Assembly: GCA_002279825.1 (NCBI GenBank)
Contig: NCCV01000002.1
Coordinates: 43,148 to 107,147 of the forward strand
Length of the DNA: 64,000 bases
Direction of reading: 5' to 3'
From: Sphingomonadales bacterium 12-68-11
Lineage (GTDB): Bacteria; Pseudomonadota; Alphaproteobacteria; Sphingomonadales; Sphingomonadaceae
Positions 39,605-53,307 of this stretch are shown here, piece by piece (within the stretch, counting starts at the first letter, position 1; each line of letters starts with the position of its first letter). Made by a program: the position numbers and the translations under genes. The notes beneath the pieces were generated by a model. The model saw only the letters and a list, made by a program, of their open reading frames with translations, was not told where the DNA came from and did not search any database.

Positions 39605-40339
39605 CTAGCTGATGGCGAGGCCCGCCAACTGATAGCCGACCAGCGTGAAGCCGGCGGCCATCAGGGCGGTGTTGGCTGCGAAGGCATGGCGCATGAAGCT
39701 GGCGGTGCGGCGGCAGTAGCCCATGACGATAAGGATCGCGCCGAGCGCGAGCAGCTGCCCCAGCTCGACGCCGATGTTGAAGGCGATCAGGTTCGGCAGC
39801 AGCCCATCGCTCGAGATTTCGAATTCGATGATCTTGGTCGCAAGACCGAAGCCGTGGAAGAAGCCGAATATCAGAGTGGCGATCTTGGTGTTCGGCTGGA
39901 AGCCGAACCATCGCTGGAAGGCACCGAGGTTGTCGAGCGCCTTATAGACGACCGACAAGCCGATGATGGCGTCGATTACGTAGGCGTTGGCGCTGATTCC
40001 CGTCAGCACCCCGAACAGCATCGTGGTCGAATGCCCGATCGCGAACAGGGTCACATAGGCGGCGACGTCCTTCAGTCGGTAAAGGAAGAAGATAACGCCG
40101 AACAGGAACAGCAGGTGGTCGTAACCGGTCACCATGTGCTTGGCGCCGAGATAGACAAAAGGCAGGAACAGTACCCCGCTGCTTTCCTGGATATAGCCCT
40201 TGTCTCCCTCGGCGACGTTATGGGCATAGGCATCGGCAGCGCCGAGAAGCAGCAGGGCCAGTCCGGCCAACGCGAGGATCAGAAATCTTCGCGCTGCCAC
40301 GGTGTTCAAGGTTGGTCTGACAAGCATCGTGTTTCCCAT
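39605..40339 (-). CDS. HupE/UreJ family membrane permease, copy 1
   Basis: 244 residues; a signal-like segment ending DAYAHNVAEGDK, then GAKHMVTGYDHLLFLFG, FAIGHSTTMLFG and FFHGFGLATKI as in copy 2. It starts two bases after the czcA stop (ATG at 40327 is an alternative), so it is joined to the czcCBA operon. By family it moves a divalent metal such as nickel or cobalt; the direction is not determinable from sequence. Confidence 0.86.
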   Translation of the reverse strand: MGNTMLVRPTLNTVAARRFLILALAGLALLLLGAADAYAHNVAEGDKGYIQESSGVLFLPFVYLGAKHMVTGYDHLLFLFGVIFFLYRLKDVAAYVTLFAIGHSTTMLFGVLTGISANAYVIDAIIGLSVVYKALDNLGAFQRWFGFQPNTKIATLIFGFFHGFGLATKIIEFEISSDGLLPNLIAFNIGVELGQLLALGAILIVMGYCRRTASFMRHAFAANTALMAAGFTLVGYQLAGLAIS

Positions 40340-40341
40340 GT

Positions 40342-44794
<4,453 letters not shown>

Positions 44795-44795
<1 letters not shown>

Positions 44796-46027
44796 CAAAG
44801 AGCCTCCTCGGCCAGATTGGCATAGCGGCCCGTCAGGCGGTCGAGCTCGACCTGGGCCTCGTGATAGCGGCGTGCCGCGTTGACCACCCGCTCGGCTGCG
44901 TTAGCGAGAGTGGTTTGTGCGGCGATGACATCGGCAAAGCTGAAGAAGCCGCGATTGTAGCCGAGACGAACTTCGCGCAGGGTCTGCTCCGCCTTGGGCA
45001 TGACCTGCTGCTGGATGGCTTCGGCTTCGTGGCGCGTTTCTTCGGCTTGTGCGGCGGCGTGATCGATGGCCCGGACTAGGCCGATGCGTTCGACTTCCCG
45101 ATCGGCATCGATCCGTTGCCGGTCGGCCTGGGCTTCCAGTACGCGGGCTTCGGCAAGACGCCGGCCACCCAGCGGAAACGAGACACCGGCGACCAAACCG
45201 ACGTCGCCGGTGCCGATTATCCGCGGGCCCCCCGAGAAGGTGGGATCGCGCACGGCACTTGCGCGGACGACGTCGATCGCGGCATCCGCCCGTGCTCCGC
45301 GCGCCTGATAGACGGCGAGCGCCACAAGCGAGGGTTCGAAGGGGCCGAGGGGGGCGGCCAGATCGAGAAACCTGTCCGCAGGAATGCTCACGCCGTCCGG
45401 AGAGCCACCCCACAAGGCGACCAGTCGCGCCACGGCCGCATCCCGCTCGCGAACGGCCAGTTGCAGATCGACTTCAGCTTCCGCGACGCCGGTCTGCGCA
45501 CGGGTGCCGGCAAAGACCGGGTCGCGTGCTGATGCGACACGGCGGTCGACCTCCTTCTGCAGTTCCTGGGCGATCTCCAGCCGGCGCCGCGCCAGGCCGA
45601 TGGCGGCTTCCGCGGCTTGCGCCCGCACGAAGTGTCGCTGGACGTCGGCGATGAGCTCGAGGCGCTGGGCGAGATATTCGGCTTCGACCACGTCGATGTC
45701 CCGGTCGGCAAGCGCCACGCGGGCTTCTCTCTTCCCTCCGCGTTCGATCCGCTGGCTGTAGGAACCGGTGATCTGGAACTGGTCGTAGAGGTTGCCGATC
45801 GGCGGGCCGAAGTTCTCGGCCGTGACCTCGATACTTGGCGCAGGGCGCAACCCGACGGCGGTACGGCTTGCACGTAGCGCCTCGACCCGGGCCGACACGG
45901 CGGCCGTTTGCGGGGCCGCGTCGAGCGTACGCCGCGCGGCATCGTCGAATGTCAGCTCGGCCTGGGCCCAGGCCGGCGACGGGATGCATATGGCCAACGC
46001 CAATGCCACCCGCAAAGCGGTATGCAT
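44795..46027 (-). CDS. czcC: CzcC-type outer-membrane factor (TolC family)
   Basis: 410 residues with a Sec signal ending SPAWAQAE. Two TolC-type repeats of long helices (LAQRLELIADVQRHFVRAQA and AEETRHEAEAIQQQVMPKAE) and the strand segment LRPAPSIEVTAENFG are visible. It forms the outer-membrane exit of the CzcCBA pump and heads the core of the minus-strand operon, 65 bases after the His-rich peptide gene. Confidence 0.9.
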
Positions 46028-46092
46028 GTGTAATACTCCTGATCCGAACGTGAGCGGACGCGCCGAGGCACGCCGCGTTCAACAGTCGCGGA

Positions 46093-46449
46093 TCAGGCTA
46101 TGGGGGGTTCGGAAATTGAGCTCAGGTCTGCTGACGTGAGCGCAGCATCATCGACAGGCACAAGCGGACCTGAAGCAGTCGCCAACGAGCTGAAATCTGC
46201 TCTGAGCGGCGCGACGGCATCCCCCACGACATGATGGTGGCTACCGAGCGGCGTGGGGCCTTTCTCGCCCTGCGCATTGCCTTCATCGGCCTTGTTCAAG
46301 GCCGTATCGTGCGAAGTAACGGCATCGTGATCGTGATGGGCGGACACCGCGTGATCAGCGTCATGTGCCGGATGCAAGATGGCAGCACTTAGCGGCCCGT
46401 GTGTACAGGCGAGTAGGAAGATCAGCAAACCTGACAGAAGGCGGCGCAT
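46093..46449 (-). CDS. Small His-rich exported protein heading the czc operon
   Basis: 118 residues from MRRLLSGLLIF, with a signal peptide (LLSGLLIFLLACTHGPLSAA) followed by a stretch dense in His and Asp (HPAHDADHAVSAHHDHDA) and a second GSHHHVVGD. The C-terminus ends SSISEPPIA. An in-frame extension to 46632 is unlikely because it lacks a signal start. Position and composition suggest a CzcI-like periplasmic metal-binding or sensing peptide; this is inference. Confidence 0.75.
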   Translation of the reverse strand: MRRLLSGLLIFLLACTHGPLSAAILHPAHDADHAVSAHHDHDAVTSHDTALNKADEGNAQGEKGPTPLGSHHHVVGDAVAPLRADFSSLATASGPLVPVDDAALTSADLSSISEPPIA

Positions 46450-46839
46450 CGGGACGCAGCATATACGCGAGGCGTCCTCCCAAGCAATCCAATTCAGTGC
46501 GGTGTCCCCAGGCGGCGATTTTCTGCCTTTTCGCCTTGGGGTGCCCCGGCTGTCCGTCGTTCCAACGGTCAACGGGTTCACTCGGAGCGTAGTTCCTGTA
46601 AGCGCTTCCCGAAGGCAGTGGGCGTATCGCACGCGCCTCGGCGTTTGTGCATTCCGGACCGGAATGCGGCAGTTCTCTACTGCTCACTCCCGGTGTTCGA
46701 CTGTCAAGCTGTCCGTCATGCCTCGGCCACGAGGGTTGCTCGCAGTTGTGAAGGTCCCCGGCCGCTTCCGAACGGCACGGGACTTGACCTCCCATGTTGT
46801 ATGACGAGGCGTTTTGAGGCAGTGCGCCCTTCAGTGATC
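46450..46839. promoter_or_regulatory. Divergent control region between two czc operons
   Basis: 390 bases without a gene separate two metal-efflux operons. Near the centre is a perfect 19-base palindrome GCATTCCGG-A-CCGGAATGC (46649-46667). At 46506-46541 an imperfect hairpin (CCCCA...GGCGA / TCGCC...TGGGG) could form in the leader of the minus-strand transcript. The decamer GCTGTCCGTC occurs twice (46549, 46708). I could not place confident -35/-10 boxes. No regulator gene is adjacent. Confidence 0.55.
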
Positions 46840-47187
46840 ATGAGATTCGGCCCTTCCTCTGCCTACCGCGCGCTAGCAGCGCTGTGCATGCTGCTTTCCG
46901 TGCTTGTCGGTGGAGCGATCGAGGCTGCGGCCTGCGGGCCCGAAATTGTTGCGTTCGAACAGGTAGATAGCTCTGCTCCCGATAACTCGGGTCAGGACGG
47001 CGATAGCCAACCGGACAAGCATGCAGTTTGTGCTCACGGCCACTGCCATCACGGCGCACAGGTTCTCTCATCGACCGACCACGATTCGGCGCCGTTGATG
47101 CCGGCGACGACGCTGCACTTTGCGCTGCCGGATGAGACATCGCGCCAGCCGGCGCCTAAGCTGGTCAAAGAACCACCTCGCGCCTGA
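46840..47187 (+). CDS. Small His/Cys-rich exported protein heading the second czc operon
   Basis: 115 residues from MRFGPSSAYR, with a signal peptide (ALAALCMLLSVLVGGAIEAAA), an acidic middle and a metal-binding-like cluster HAVCAHGHCHHG; the tail is Pro-rich (KLVKEPPRA). ATG at 46801 is an alternative start. Its mirror-image location to the peptide at 46093, and similar size and layout, suggest equivalent roles for the two operons. Confidence 0.75.
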   Translation: MRFGPSSAYRALAALCMLLSVLVGGAIEAAACGPEIVAFEQVDSSAPDNSGQDGDSQPDKHAVCAHGHCHHGAQVLSSTDHDSAPLMPATTLHFALPDETSRQPAPKLVKEPPRA

Positions 47188-47390
47188 CACCCGTGCGCCG
47201 CCGACGGCGGCGCGTCTCCTGGTGTCAGCAGAGGATTTCTTGAAACATGCCTTCCAGAATATGGGGCCGCGCCGCAGGCGCGCGGTCGATTCTTCAGCTA
47301 CGCTGGGGGATCAGTAGCTGGTGCGGCGAGCAATTGCGCATTGGCCAGCGGCCGAAGTCCAGCGAAGAATCCGGGGCCAGGACGTACGCC

Positions 47391-48728
47391 GTGCCCCGCG
47401 CCGTCGCGGGCTGGAGCGCTGTCGCACTCGCCGGCCTAGTGTTCGGTGGAGCGCCCGCCGCCGCCCAGGTCAGCACGCCTGGCACTCCCCAGGTTGGCTC
47501 GCCGACGGTCGGACCACCGGCTCCGCGCAATAACTCGGCGGAGAGTGCCACGCTGCCGTTGCTGGTTCCGAGGACGGAGCCGCTGCCAGCCAATCTCACG
47601 CTGGCACGGGCGCTGGAAGAGGCGGAGGCAAGATCCCCGGCAATCGCGGCGGCGGTTGCCAACGTGGCGGCTGCGCGGGGACGGCTTCGCCAGGCGGGTT
47701 TCCGATCAAACCCCGAACTCAGCGTTGAGGTCGAGAATTTTCTCGGCACTGGTGAATTGAGCCGTCTGCAAGGTACCGAAGTGACGGTGGCCGTTAGCCA
47801 GCGCCTCGACTTGGCCGGCCGGCGTCCGGCCCGGCAGGCCGTGGGGCGCGCGGAGCTCACGGTGAGCGAACTGCGGTTGCGTATTGTCCAGGCGGAACTG
47901 GCGCAGGCGGTCAGGCAGCAGTTTGCCGGCGCCGTGGCGGCGCGCGAACGCGTTCGCGTCGCCACCGAGAACGAGGAGCGATTCCGCGAGCTCGCTCGAA
48001 TAGCCGGCATTCTCGTAGACGCCGGGCGCGAACCGCCTCTGCGAGCGCTGCGGGCGCAATCGGCCGCCAGCCAGGCGCGCGCGGAACTGCGCGCCGCCGA
48101 AGCCGAAGATGCAGCCTCGCGCCGAACACTGGCGGCGCTGTTCGGTGTCGAAATCGCGCCCGAGGCGGTGGCCGGCAGCCTGACCGATATCCTGCCGACA
48201 GCAACTTCAAATGTGGAATCGCTCGACGTGCGCCTGGCCAATGCCCAGGTGGCGCTGGCGGAGGCCAATCTGCGGCAGGCGTCGGTCGAGGGGCGCCTGG
48301 ATCCCGCCGCCGGCTTGGGCATCAGGCACATCCAGGCAACGGGCGATCAGGCATTGGTGGCGGGCTTTTCGATGCCGCTGCCGATCAGGGACCGCAACCA
48401 GGGCAACGTGGAAGCTGCGCGGGCCGAAATCCTTGCCGCCGAGGCCGAACGGACAGGCGCAAGGGTTGGGGCAACCGCCCGAATTGCGAACGCTACGGGA
48501 AATCTCAGCGCGGCTTCGGCCCGTGTCGAGGCCCTCGAGGAAGCCGCGATCCCGGAGGGCCGCGAGGCGCTCCGTCTTGCCCAGCTGTCCTACCAGGCCG
48601 GCAAGATCGAACTGATCGAACTGATCGATGCGCAAGCCGCTCTGGCAAGCGCCGAAACCGACCTGATCGCCGCCCGCCTTGCCCAGGCCCAGGCTGCCGC
48701 CGAGCTTGCTCGCGCCACCGCCCAATAA
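47391..48728 (+). CDS. Outer-membrane factor of the second czc operon (TolC family)
   Basis: 445 residues if GTG 47391 is used, which puts a clean signal peptide (WSAVALAGLVFGGAPAAAQ) at the N-terminus with AGGA eight bases upstream. ATG 47247 would add 48 residues unlike a signal. TolC repeats are visible (AVANVAAARGRLRQAGFRSN, and LAQLSYQAGKIELIELIDAQ near the end). It passes metal ions out with the adaptor and RND pump that follow. Confidence 0.85.
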   Translation: MPRAVAGWSAVALAGLVFGGAPAAAQVSTPGTPQVGSPTVGPPAPRNNSAESATLPLLVPRTEPLPANLTLARALEEAEARSPAIAAAVANVAAARGRLRQAGFRSNPELSVEVENFLGTGELSRLQGTEVTVAVSQRLDLAGRRPARQAVGRAELTVSELRLRIVQAELAQAVRQQFAGAVAARERVRVATENEERFRELARIAGILVDAGREPPLRALRAQSAASQARAELRAAEAEDAASRRTLAALFGVEIAPEAVAGSLTDILPTATSNVESLDVRLANAQVALAEANLRQASVEGRLDPAAGLGIRHIQATGDQALVAGFSMPLPIRDRNQGNVEAARAEILAAEAERTGARVGATARIANATGNLSAASARVEALEEAAIPEGREALRLAQLSYQAGKIELIELIDAQAALASAETDLIAARLAQAQAAAELARATAQ

Positions 48729-48738
48729 GGACGTGACC

Positions 48739-49926
48739 ATGGATTTAGATCGCACTGATGACCGCCGGAAACTCTTCGCCGTGGCAGGGGGTATCGCGTT
48801 GCTTGCGGGGGTTGGCGGCCTCCTCATTGGCCGCACAATGGCCGAGCCGACCGCTGCCGAACCTGCGGCCGAAGCCGGGGAGCATGGCGAAGAAGAAGAA
48901 AATGGACCCGAAGGGTTTGTGGCCGTTGCCGCCGAGAACGTCGCCTCGATTGGCATCAAGACCGAAAAGGTAGCCGCTGGCGCATTGGGCTCCGAAATCC
49001 TCGCGCAAGCCACGGCCACCGCTCCGCCGCAGGGTCGCTCATCGGCGACCGCGCGTGCCGATGGCGCTCTGACGAGCATATCCAAGCGGTTGGGCGACGC
49101 CGTCGGCGCCGGTGAGACAATCGCTCTGCTCGAGAGCCGCGAAGCTTCGGCGATAATGGCTGAACGGGCTTCCGCGGCAGCACGCGCACAGGCCGCCACG
49201 TCCGCGCTCAATCGCGAGCGGCGTCTTTTCGAAGAGAACATCACCGCGCGTCAGGACCTCGAGGCCGCGCAGGCCGAAGCCGCCCAGGCTCAGGCCGAGT
49301 TGCGCAGGACCGAAGCCGCCGTCCGGGCCGCAGGGGTCACCTCGGACGGCCGCCACATCGCTGTGCGAAGCCTCATCAGCGGCCGTATCACCAAGATGGA
49401 CGCCGAACTGGGGGCCTTTGTTTCGGCGGGAACGGAGCTATTCGAAATTGCCAATCCCCGCAGCGTCCAGATCGAGGCCGCGGTGCCGTGGGCTGATGCC
49501 CAACGTGTCCGACCCGGCGACCCGGCGGTGATCGAGCTAGGGGGTGGGGAAACCCTGCAGGCGTCGGTCAGATCGACGACGCCGTCACTGGACCCTGAAA
49601 GCCGAGCCGCAACCGTGGTGCTTTCTCCAGCGGGTGTCCCGGCGGGTTTGACCCAAGGTCAGGCGTTTCGCGTGCGGATCACGCCGCGCGGTTCTGCCAC
49701 CGACAGCCGCATCGTCCTGCCGGAAGGCGCCGTGCAATCGGTCGAGGGCCGGGATGTCGTCTTCGTTCAGGTGCGGGGAGGCTTCCAGGCCACACCGGTG
49801 ACCGCGGGCGGACGCAGCGGTGGCCGTATCGAGATTCTCGAAGGTCTCAAGCCGGGTGCGGTGGTGGCGACCGAGGGCGCGTTTGTCCTGAAATCGCAAC
49901 TCGGCGCCAGCGAGGCGGAGCATTGA
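48739..49926 (+). CDS. Periplasmic adaptor of the second czc operon
   Basis: 395-residue RND membrane-fusion protein. One N-terminal membrane segment (LFAVAGGIALLAGVGGLLIG) is followed by an acidic linker (EAGEHGEEEENGPEG), a hairpin of long helices (AERASAAARAQAATSALNRE) and beta-barrel domains (ALTSISKRLGDAVGAGETIA, SLISGRITKMDAELGAFVSA). The start at 48739 has AAGGA. The architecture matches CzcB/CnrB-type adaptors rather than the lipoprotein adaptor at 43557. It is followed by a 106-base gap with nothing visible. Confidence 0.9.
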   Translation: MDLDRTDDRRKLFAVAGGIALLAGVGGLLIGRTMAEPTAAEPAAEAGEHGEEEENGPEGFVAVAAENVASIGIKTEKVAAGALGSEILAQATATAPPQGRSSATARADGALTSISKRLGDAVGAGETIALLESREASAIMAERASAAARAQAATSALNRERRLFEENITARQDLEAAQAEAAQAQAELRRTEAAVRAAGVTSDGRHIAVRSLISGRITKMDAELGAFVSAGTELFEIANPRSVQIEAAVPWADAQRVRPGDPAVIELGGGETLQASVRSTTPSLDPESRAATVVLSPAGVPAGLTQGQAFRVRITPRGSATDSRIVLPEGAVQSVEGRDVVFVQVRGGFQATPVTAGGRSGGRIEILEGLKPGAVVATEGAFVLKSQLGASEAEH

Positions 49927-50032
49927 TCCGCGACCATCAAGTCTGCCGATGCGACCGCCAGACGTACGAGCCTGCTCGCGTCACCACCGATAACGCCCGG
50001 GCTCCGAGCCTCGGCCGACCAGGAATGAGTTC

Positions 50033-53000
50033 ATGCTAGACCGTCTTCTTGACGCTGCCATTCGCTTCCGCTGGGCGGTGATCGCACTGACCTTGCTCGT
50101 GGCTGCCTACGGGGCCTTCCAGCTCCTGCGCCTGCCGATCGACGCGGTGCCGGACATCACCAACAAGCAGGTGCAGATCAACACGCAGGCGCCCGCTCTT
50201 GGGCCGCTCGACATGGAGCGGCTTGTCACGTTCCCCGTCGAGACCGCCATGGCCGGCATTCCCGGTCTCGAAAGTACGCGCTCGATCTCGCGCAACGGCT
50301 TCAGCCAGGTGACGGTGATTTTCGAAGACAATCTCGACATCTTCTTTGCGCGCCAACAGGTGGCCGAGCGGCTCAACCAGGCACGCGAAAGCCTTCCCGA
50401 AGGCGTGGAGCCGCAAATGGGTCCGCTTTCGACCGGGCTCGGCGAAATCCTCATGTGGACCGTCGATTACAAGCGACCGAACTCAACCAAATCCCCGACG
50501 GTCGCGGGGCGGCCGGGATTTCAGCCGGATGGCTCGTTCCTCACGCCCGAGGGCGAGCGGCTGACGACTGATGTGCAGAAAGCAGCTTACCTGCGGACGC
50601 TCCAGGATTGGGTCGTCAGGCCGCAGCTGCGCAGCGTCGAAGGCGTTGCCGGCATCGACTCGATTGGCGGATACGAGAAGCAGCTCGTCGTCCAGCCTGA
50701 TCCGAGCCGGATGGCGGCTTACGGCGTCTCCTTCGCGGAGCTCGCCGAAGCGCTCGAGCGGGCCAACATTTCGGTCGGGGCTAACTTCGTGCAGCGCGCC
50801 GGCGAGGCGTTCCTAGTCCGCGCCGATGCCCGCATCCGCACCGAGGACGAAATTGGCCGCACCGCCATCGGCACGCGCGGCGGTGTGCCGGTATTGGTCC
50901 GCGATGTCGCCACCGTGCAAAGCGGGGGCGACCTGAGGACCGGCTCCGCTTCGATGAACGGGCAGGAAGTAGTCGTGGGCACAGCGCTCATGCTGCTCGG
51001 CGGCAATAGCCGCATCGTCGCGCAGGACGTGAGCGAGCGCCTTACGGAAGTATCTAGGGCGATGCCCCCCGGCGTCGAAGTCAAGGTGGTCTACGACCGC
51101 GCGGCGCTCGTCGACGCGACGATCGGCACCGTCGAGAAGAACTTGCTTGAGGGCGCGATCCTGGTGGCCGCGGTCCTGTTCTGGCTGCTCGGTAACATTC
51201 GGGCGGCGATCATCGCCACGCTCGTGATCCCGCTCTCGTTCCTCTTTATGGCCATCGGCATGAACCGTTTCGGCGTCTCGGGAAACCTGATGAGCCTCGG
51301 CGCGCTCGACTTTGGACTGATCGTCGACGGGTCGATCATTATCATCGAGAACTGCCTGCGGCGACTGGCCGAACGGCAGCATCATGAAGGCCGGCTGCTG
51401 ACCTTGTCTGAGCGCCTGCATGAAGTGTTCGAGGCGTCCAAGGAGATGATCCGTCCGACCATCTATGGCCAGGCGATCATCCTGCTGACCTTTGCACCGC
51501 TGCTCACCTTTACCGGTGTCGAAGGCAAAACCTTCTCGCCGATGGCGATCACGGTCATGCTGGCGCTGGTCGGCGCTTTCATCCTCTCGCTGACTTTCGT
51601 GCCCGCGATGGTGGCCGTTCTGATCCGCGGCAAGGTCGCGGAAAAGGAAGTGAAAGCGGTCGCTTGGTATAAAGCGCGGTACGAGCCGGTTCTTCGCCGC
51701 GTCGTACTGCGGCCCTGGCCCTGGATAGGCGCGGGTCTCGCGACCCTGGCCGCGGCCTTCCTCATCTTCCAGACGCTGGGCCGTGAGTTTATCCCGACCC
51801 TCGATGAGGGCGATCTCGCGATGCAGTCGCTGCGCGTCCCCTCCACCTCCCTCGAACAGTCGACCAAGATGCAGTTGGCCGTGGAGCGGGCAGTCTCAAG
51901 CCTGCCCGAGGTCGCCTACGTCTATTCGAAGACCGGCACTGCCGAAGTGGCTTCGGACCCGATGCCGCAGAACGCGTCCGACGCCTTCATCATTCTCAAG
52001 CCGCGCGCTCAATGGCCGGAGGGGGTGGACAGCCGCGAGGACATTCTCGAACGGATCGACGGGAAGCTGAAAGGCCTCGTGGGCAATGCGTACGAGACAA
52101 GCCAGCCCATTGAGCTTCGTTTCAACGAGCTGATCGCCGGCGTGCGCGGCGACATTGCCGTGAAGATCTTCGGCGATGACATGGATGTGCTCAACCGCGT
52201 CGCCGGACAGGTCGCTGCCGCGATGAGCGGTGTCGAAGGAAGCGCGGACCTCAAGGTCGAGCAGACCGAAGGCTTCCCGACGCTGGAGGTGCTCTTCGAT
52301 CGCGAAGCCATCGCAAGGTATGGTCTGGCGATGGAGGACGTTACCGATACGGTCGCCGCGGCGCTCGGCGGGCGCGAGGCTGGTCTGGTGTTCGAGGGCG
52401 ACCGGCGGTTCGACATCATCGTTCGACTTGCCAACTTCAACCGCGACAATCTCGACGTGGTCGGCTCGCTTCCCGTCATGCTTCCGGAGGGAGGCTCGGG
52501 CGTCGGCACGTCCGTGCCGCTACGCGAACTGGTCACCTTCCGAACTTCGGAAGGGCTGAACCAGGTCAGCCGTGAGAACGGCCAGCGGCGCGTCGTCGTT
52601 CAGGCCAATGTGCGGGGACGAGATCTCGGTTCCTACGTCGACGAGGCTCAAGGCAGGGTAGCGAAAATCCAGCTGCCTCCAGGGGTGACGATCACCTGGG
52701 GCGGTCAGTTCGAGAACTTGCAGGCGGCCTCGCAGCGGATCGCGCTCATCGTTCCCGTGGTATTCCTGTTGATCTTCGGCATCCTGTTCCTGGCCGTGCG
52801 CAACCTGCGTTCCTCGCTTGCGGTCTATTCGGCAGTGCCGCTCGGACTCGCCGGCGGCGCGTTCGGGCTCGCACTCGCGGGCCTGCCGTTCTCGATCTCG
52901 GCGGCGGTTGGCTTCATTGTGCTGTCGGGTGTGACGGTGCTCAACGGCCTGGTCGTCATGACCAGCGTTCGTCAGCGGATCGATGCAGGCCGTCCGGTCG

Positions 53001-53284
53001 ACGAAGCGATCATCGAAGGCACCTTGGAACGCGTACGGGCGGTGCTCATGACGGGCATTGTGCCCGCGATCGGGTTTGTGCCGATGGCCATCGCTACCGG
53101 CCGGGGCGCAGAGGTCCAGAAGCCGCTCGCCATTGTGGTCATTGGCGGCCTGATCGTCGCCACCTTCATGACGCTCTACGTGCTCCCCGCGATTAGCCAC
53201 CTGATCTTGCGGAAGCGCGGTGAGAGCCATCCGCCAGGCGACTTCGATGAGGTGGCTCCGGTTGCTGAACCCGTATCCGTCTAG
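50033..53284 (+). CDS. czcA: CzcA-type heavy-metal RND efflux pump of the second czc operon
   Basis: 1083 residues, HME-RND family. The motif [15 protein letters not shown] gives Asp426, Asp432 and Glu439, equivalent to the essential trio of CzcA. Compared with the first CzcA it has an insertion near residues 148-185 (KRPNSTKSPTVAGRPGFQ) that shifts numbering by 24, a mark of the CnrA/NccA-like branch. AGGAATGAG lies before the start. Substrates are divalent cations by motif; which ones is uncertain. Confidence 0.93.
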   Translation: MLDRLLDAAIRFRWAVIALTLLVAAYGAFQLLRLPIDAVPDITNKQVQINTQAPALGPLDMERLVTFPVETAMAGIPGLESTRSISRNGFSQVTVIFEDNLDIFFARQQVAERLNQARESLPEGVEPQMGPLSTGLGEILMWTVDYKRPNSTKSPTVAGRPGFQPDGSFLTPEGERLTTDVQKAAYLRTLQDWVVRPQLRSVEGVAGIDSIGGYEKQLVVQPDPSRMAAYGVSFAELAEALERANISVGANFVQRAGEAFLVRADARIRTEDEIGRTAIGTRGGVPVLVRDVATVQSGGDLRTGSASMNGQEVVVGTALMLLGGNSRIVAQDVSERLTEVSRAMPPGVEVKVVYDRAALVDATIGTVEKNLLEGAILVAAVLFWLLGNIRAAIIATLVIPLSFLFMAIGMNRFGVSGNLMSLGALDFGLIVDGSIIIIENCLRRLAERQHHEGRLLTLSERLHEVFEASKEMIRPTIYGQAIILLTFAPLLTFTGVEGKTFSPMAITVMLALVGAFILSLTFVPAMVAVLIRGKVAEKEVKAVAWYKARYEPVLRRVVLRPWPWIGAGLATLAAAFLIFQTLGREFIPTLDEGDLAMQSLRVPSTSLEQSTKMQLAVERAVSSLPEVAYVYSKTGTAEVASDPMPQNASDAFIILKPRAQWPEGVDSREDILERIDGKLKGLVGNAYETSQPIELRFNELIAGVRGDIAVKIFGDDMDVLNRVAGQVAAAMSGVEGSADLKVEQTEGFPTLEVLFDREAIARYGLAMEDVTDTVAAALGGREAGLVFEGDRRFDIIVRLANFNRDNLDVVGSLPVMLPEGGSGVGTSVPLRELVTFRTSEGLNQVSRENGQRRVVVQANVRGRDLGSYVDEAQGRVAKIQLPPGVTITWGGQFENLQAASQRIALIVPVVFLLIFGILFLAVRNLRSSLAVYSAVPLGLAGGAFGLALAGLPFSISAAVGFIVLSGVTVLNGLVVMTSVRQRIDAGRPVDEAIIEGTLERVRAVLMTGIVPAIGFVPMAIATGRGAEVQKPLAIVVIGGLIVATFMTLYVLPAISHLILRKRGESHPPGDFDEVAPVAEPVSV

Positions 53285-53307
53285 GTGAGCATCTCAGGAG
53301 AGCAGAG

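Noticed and set aside
46450-46632. 61-codon upstream extension of the His-rich peptide gene
   Set aside because: The added residues do not resemble a protein and would hide the signal peptide inside the chain.
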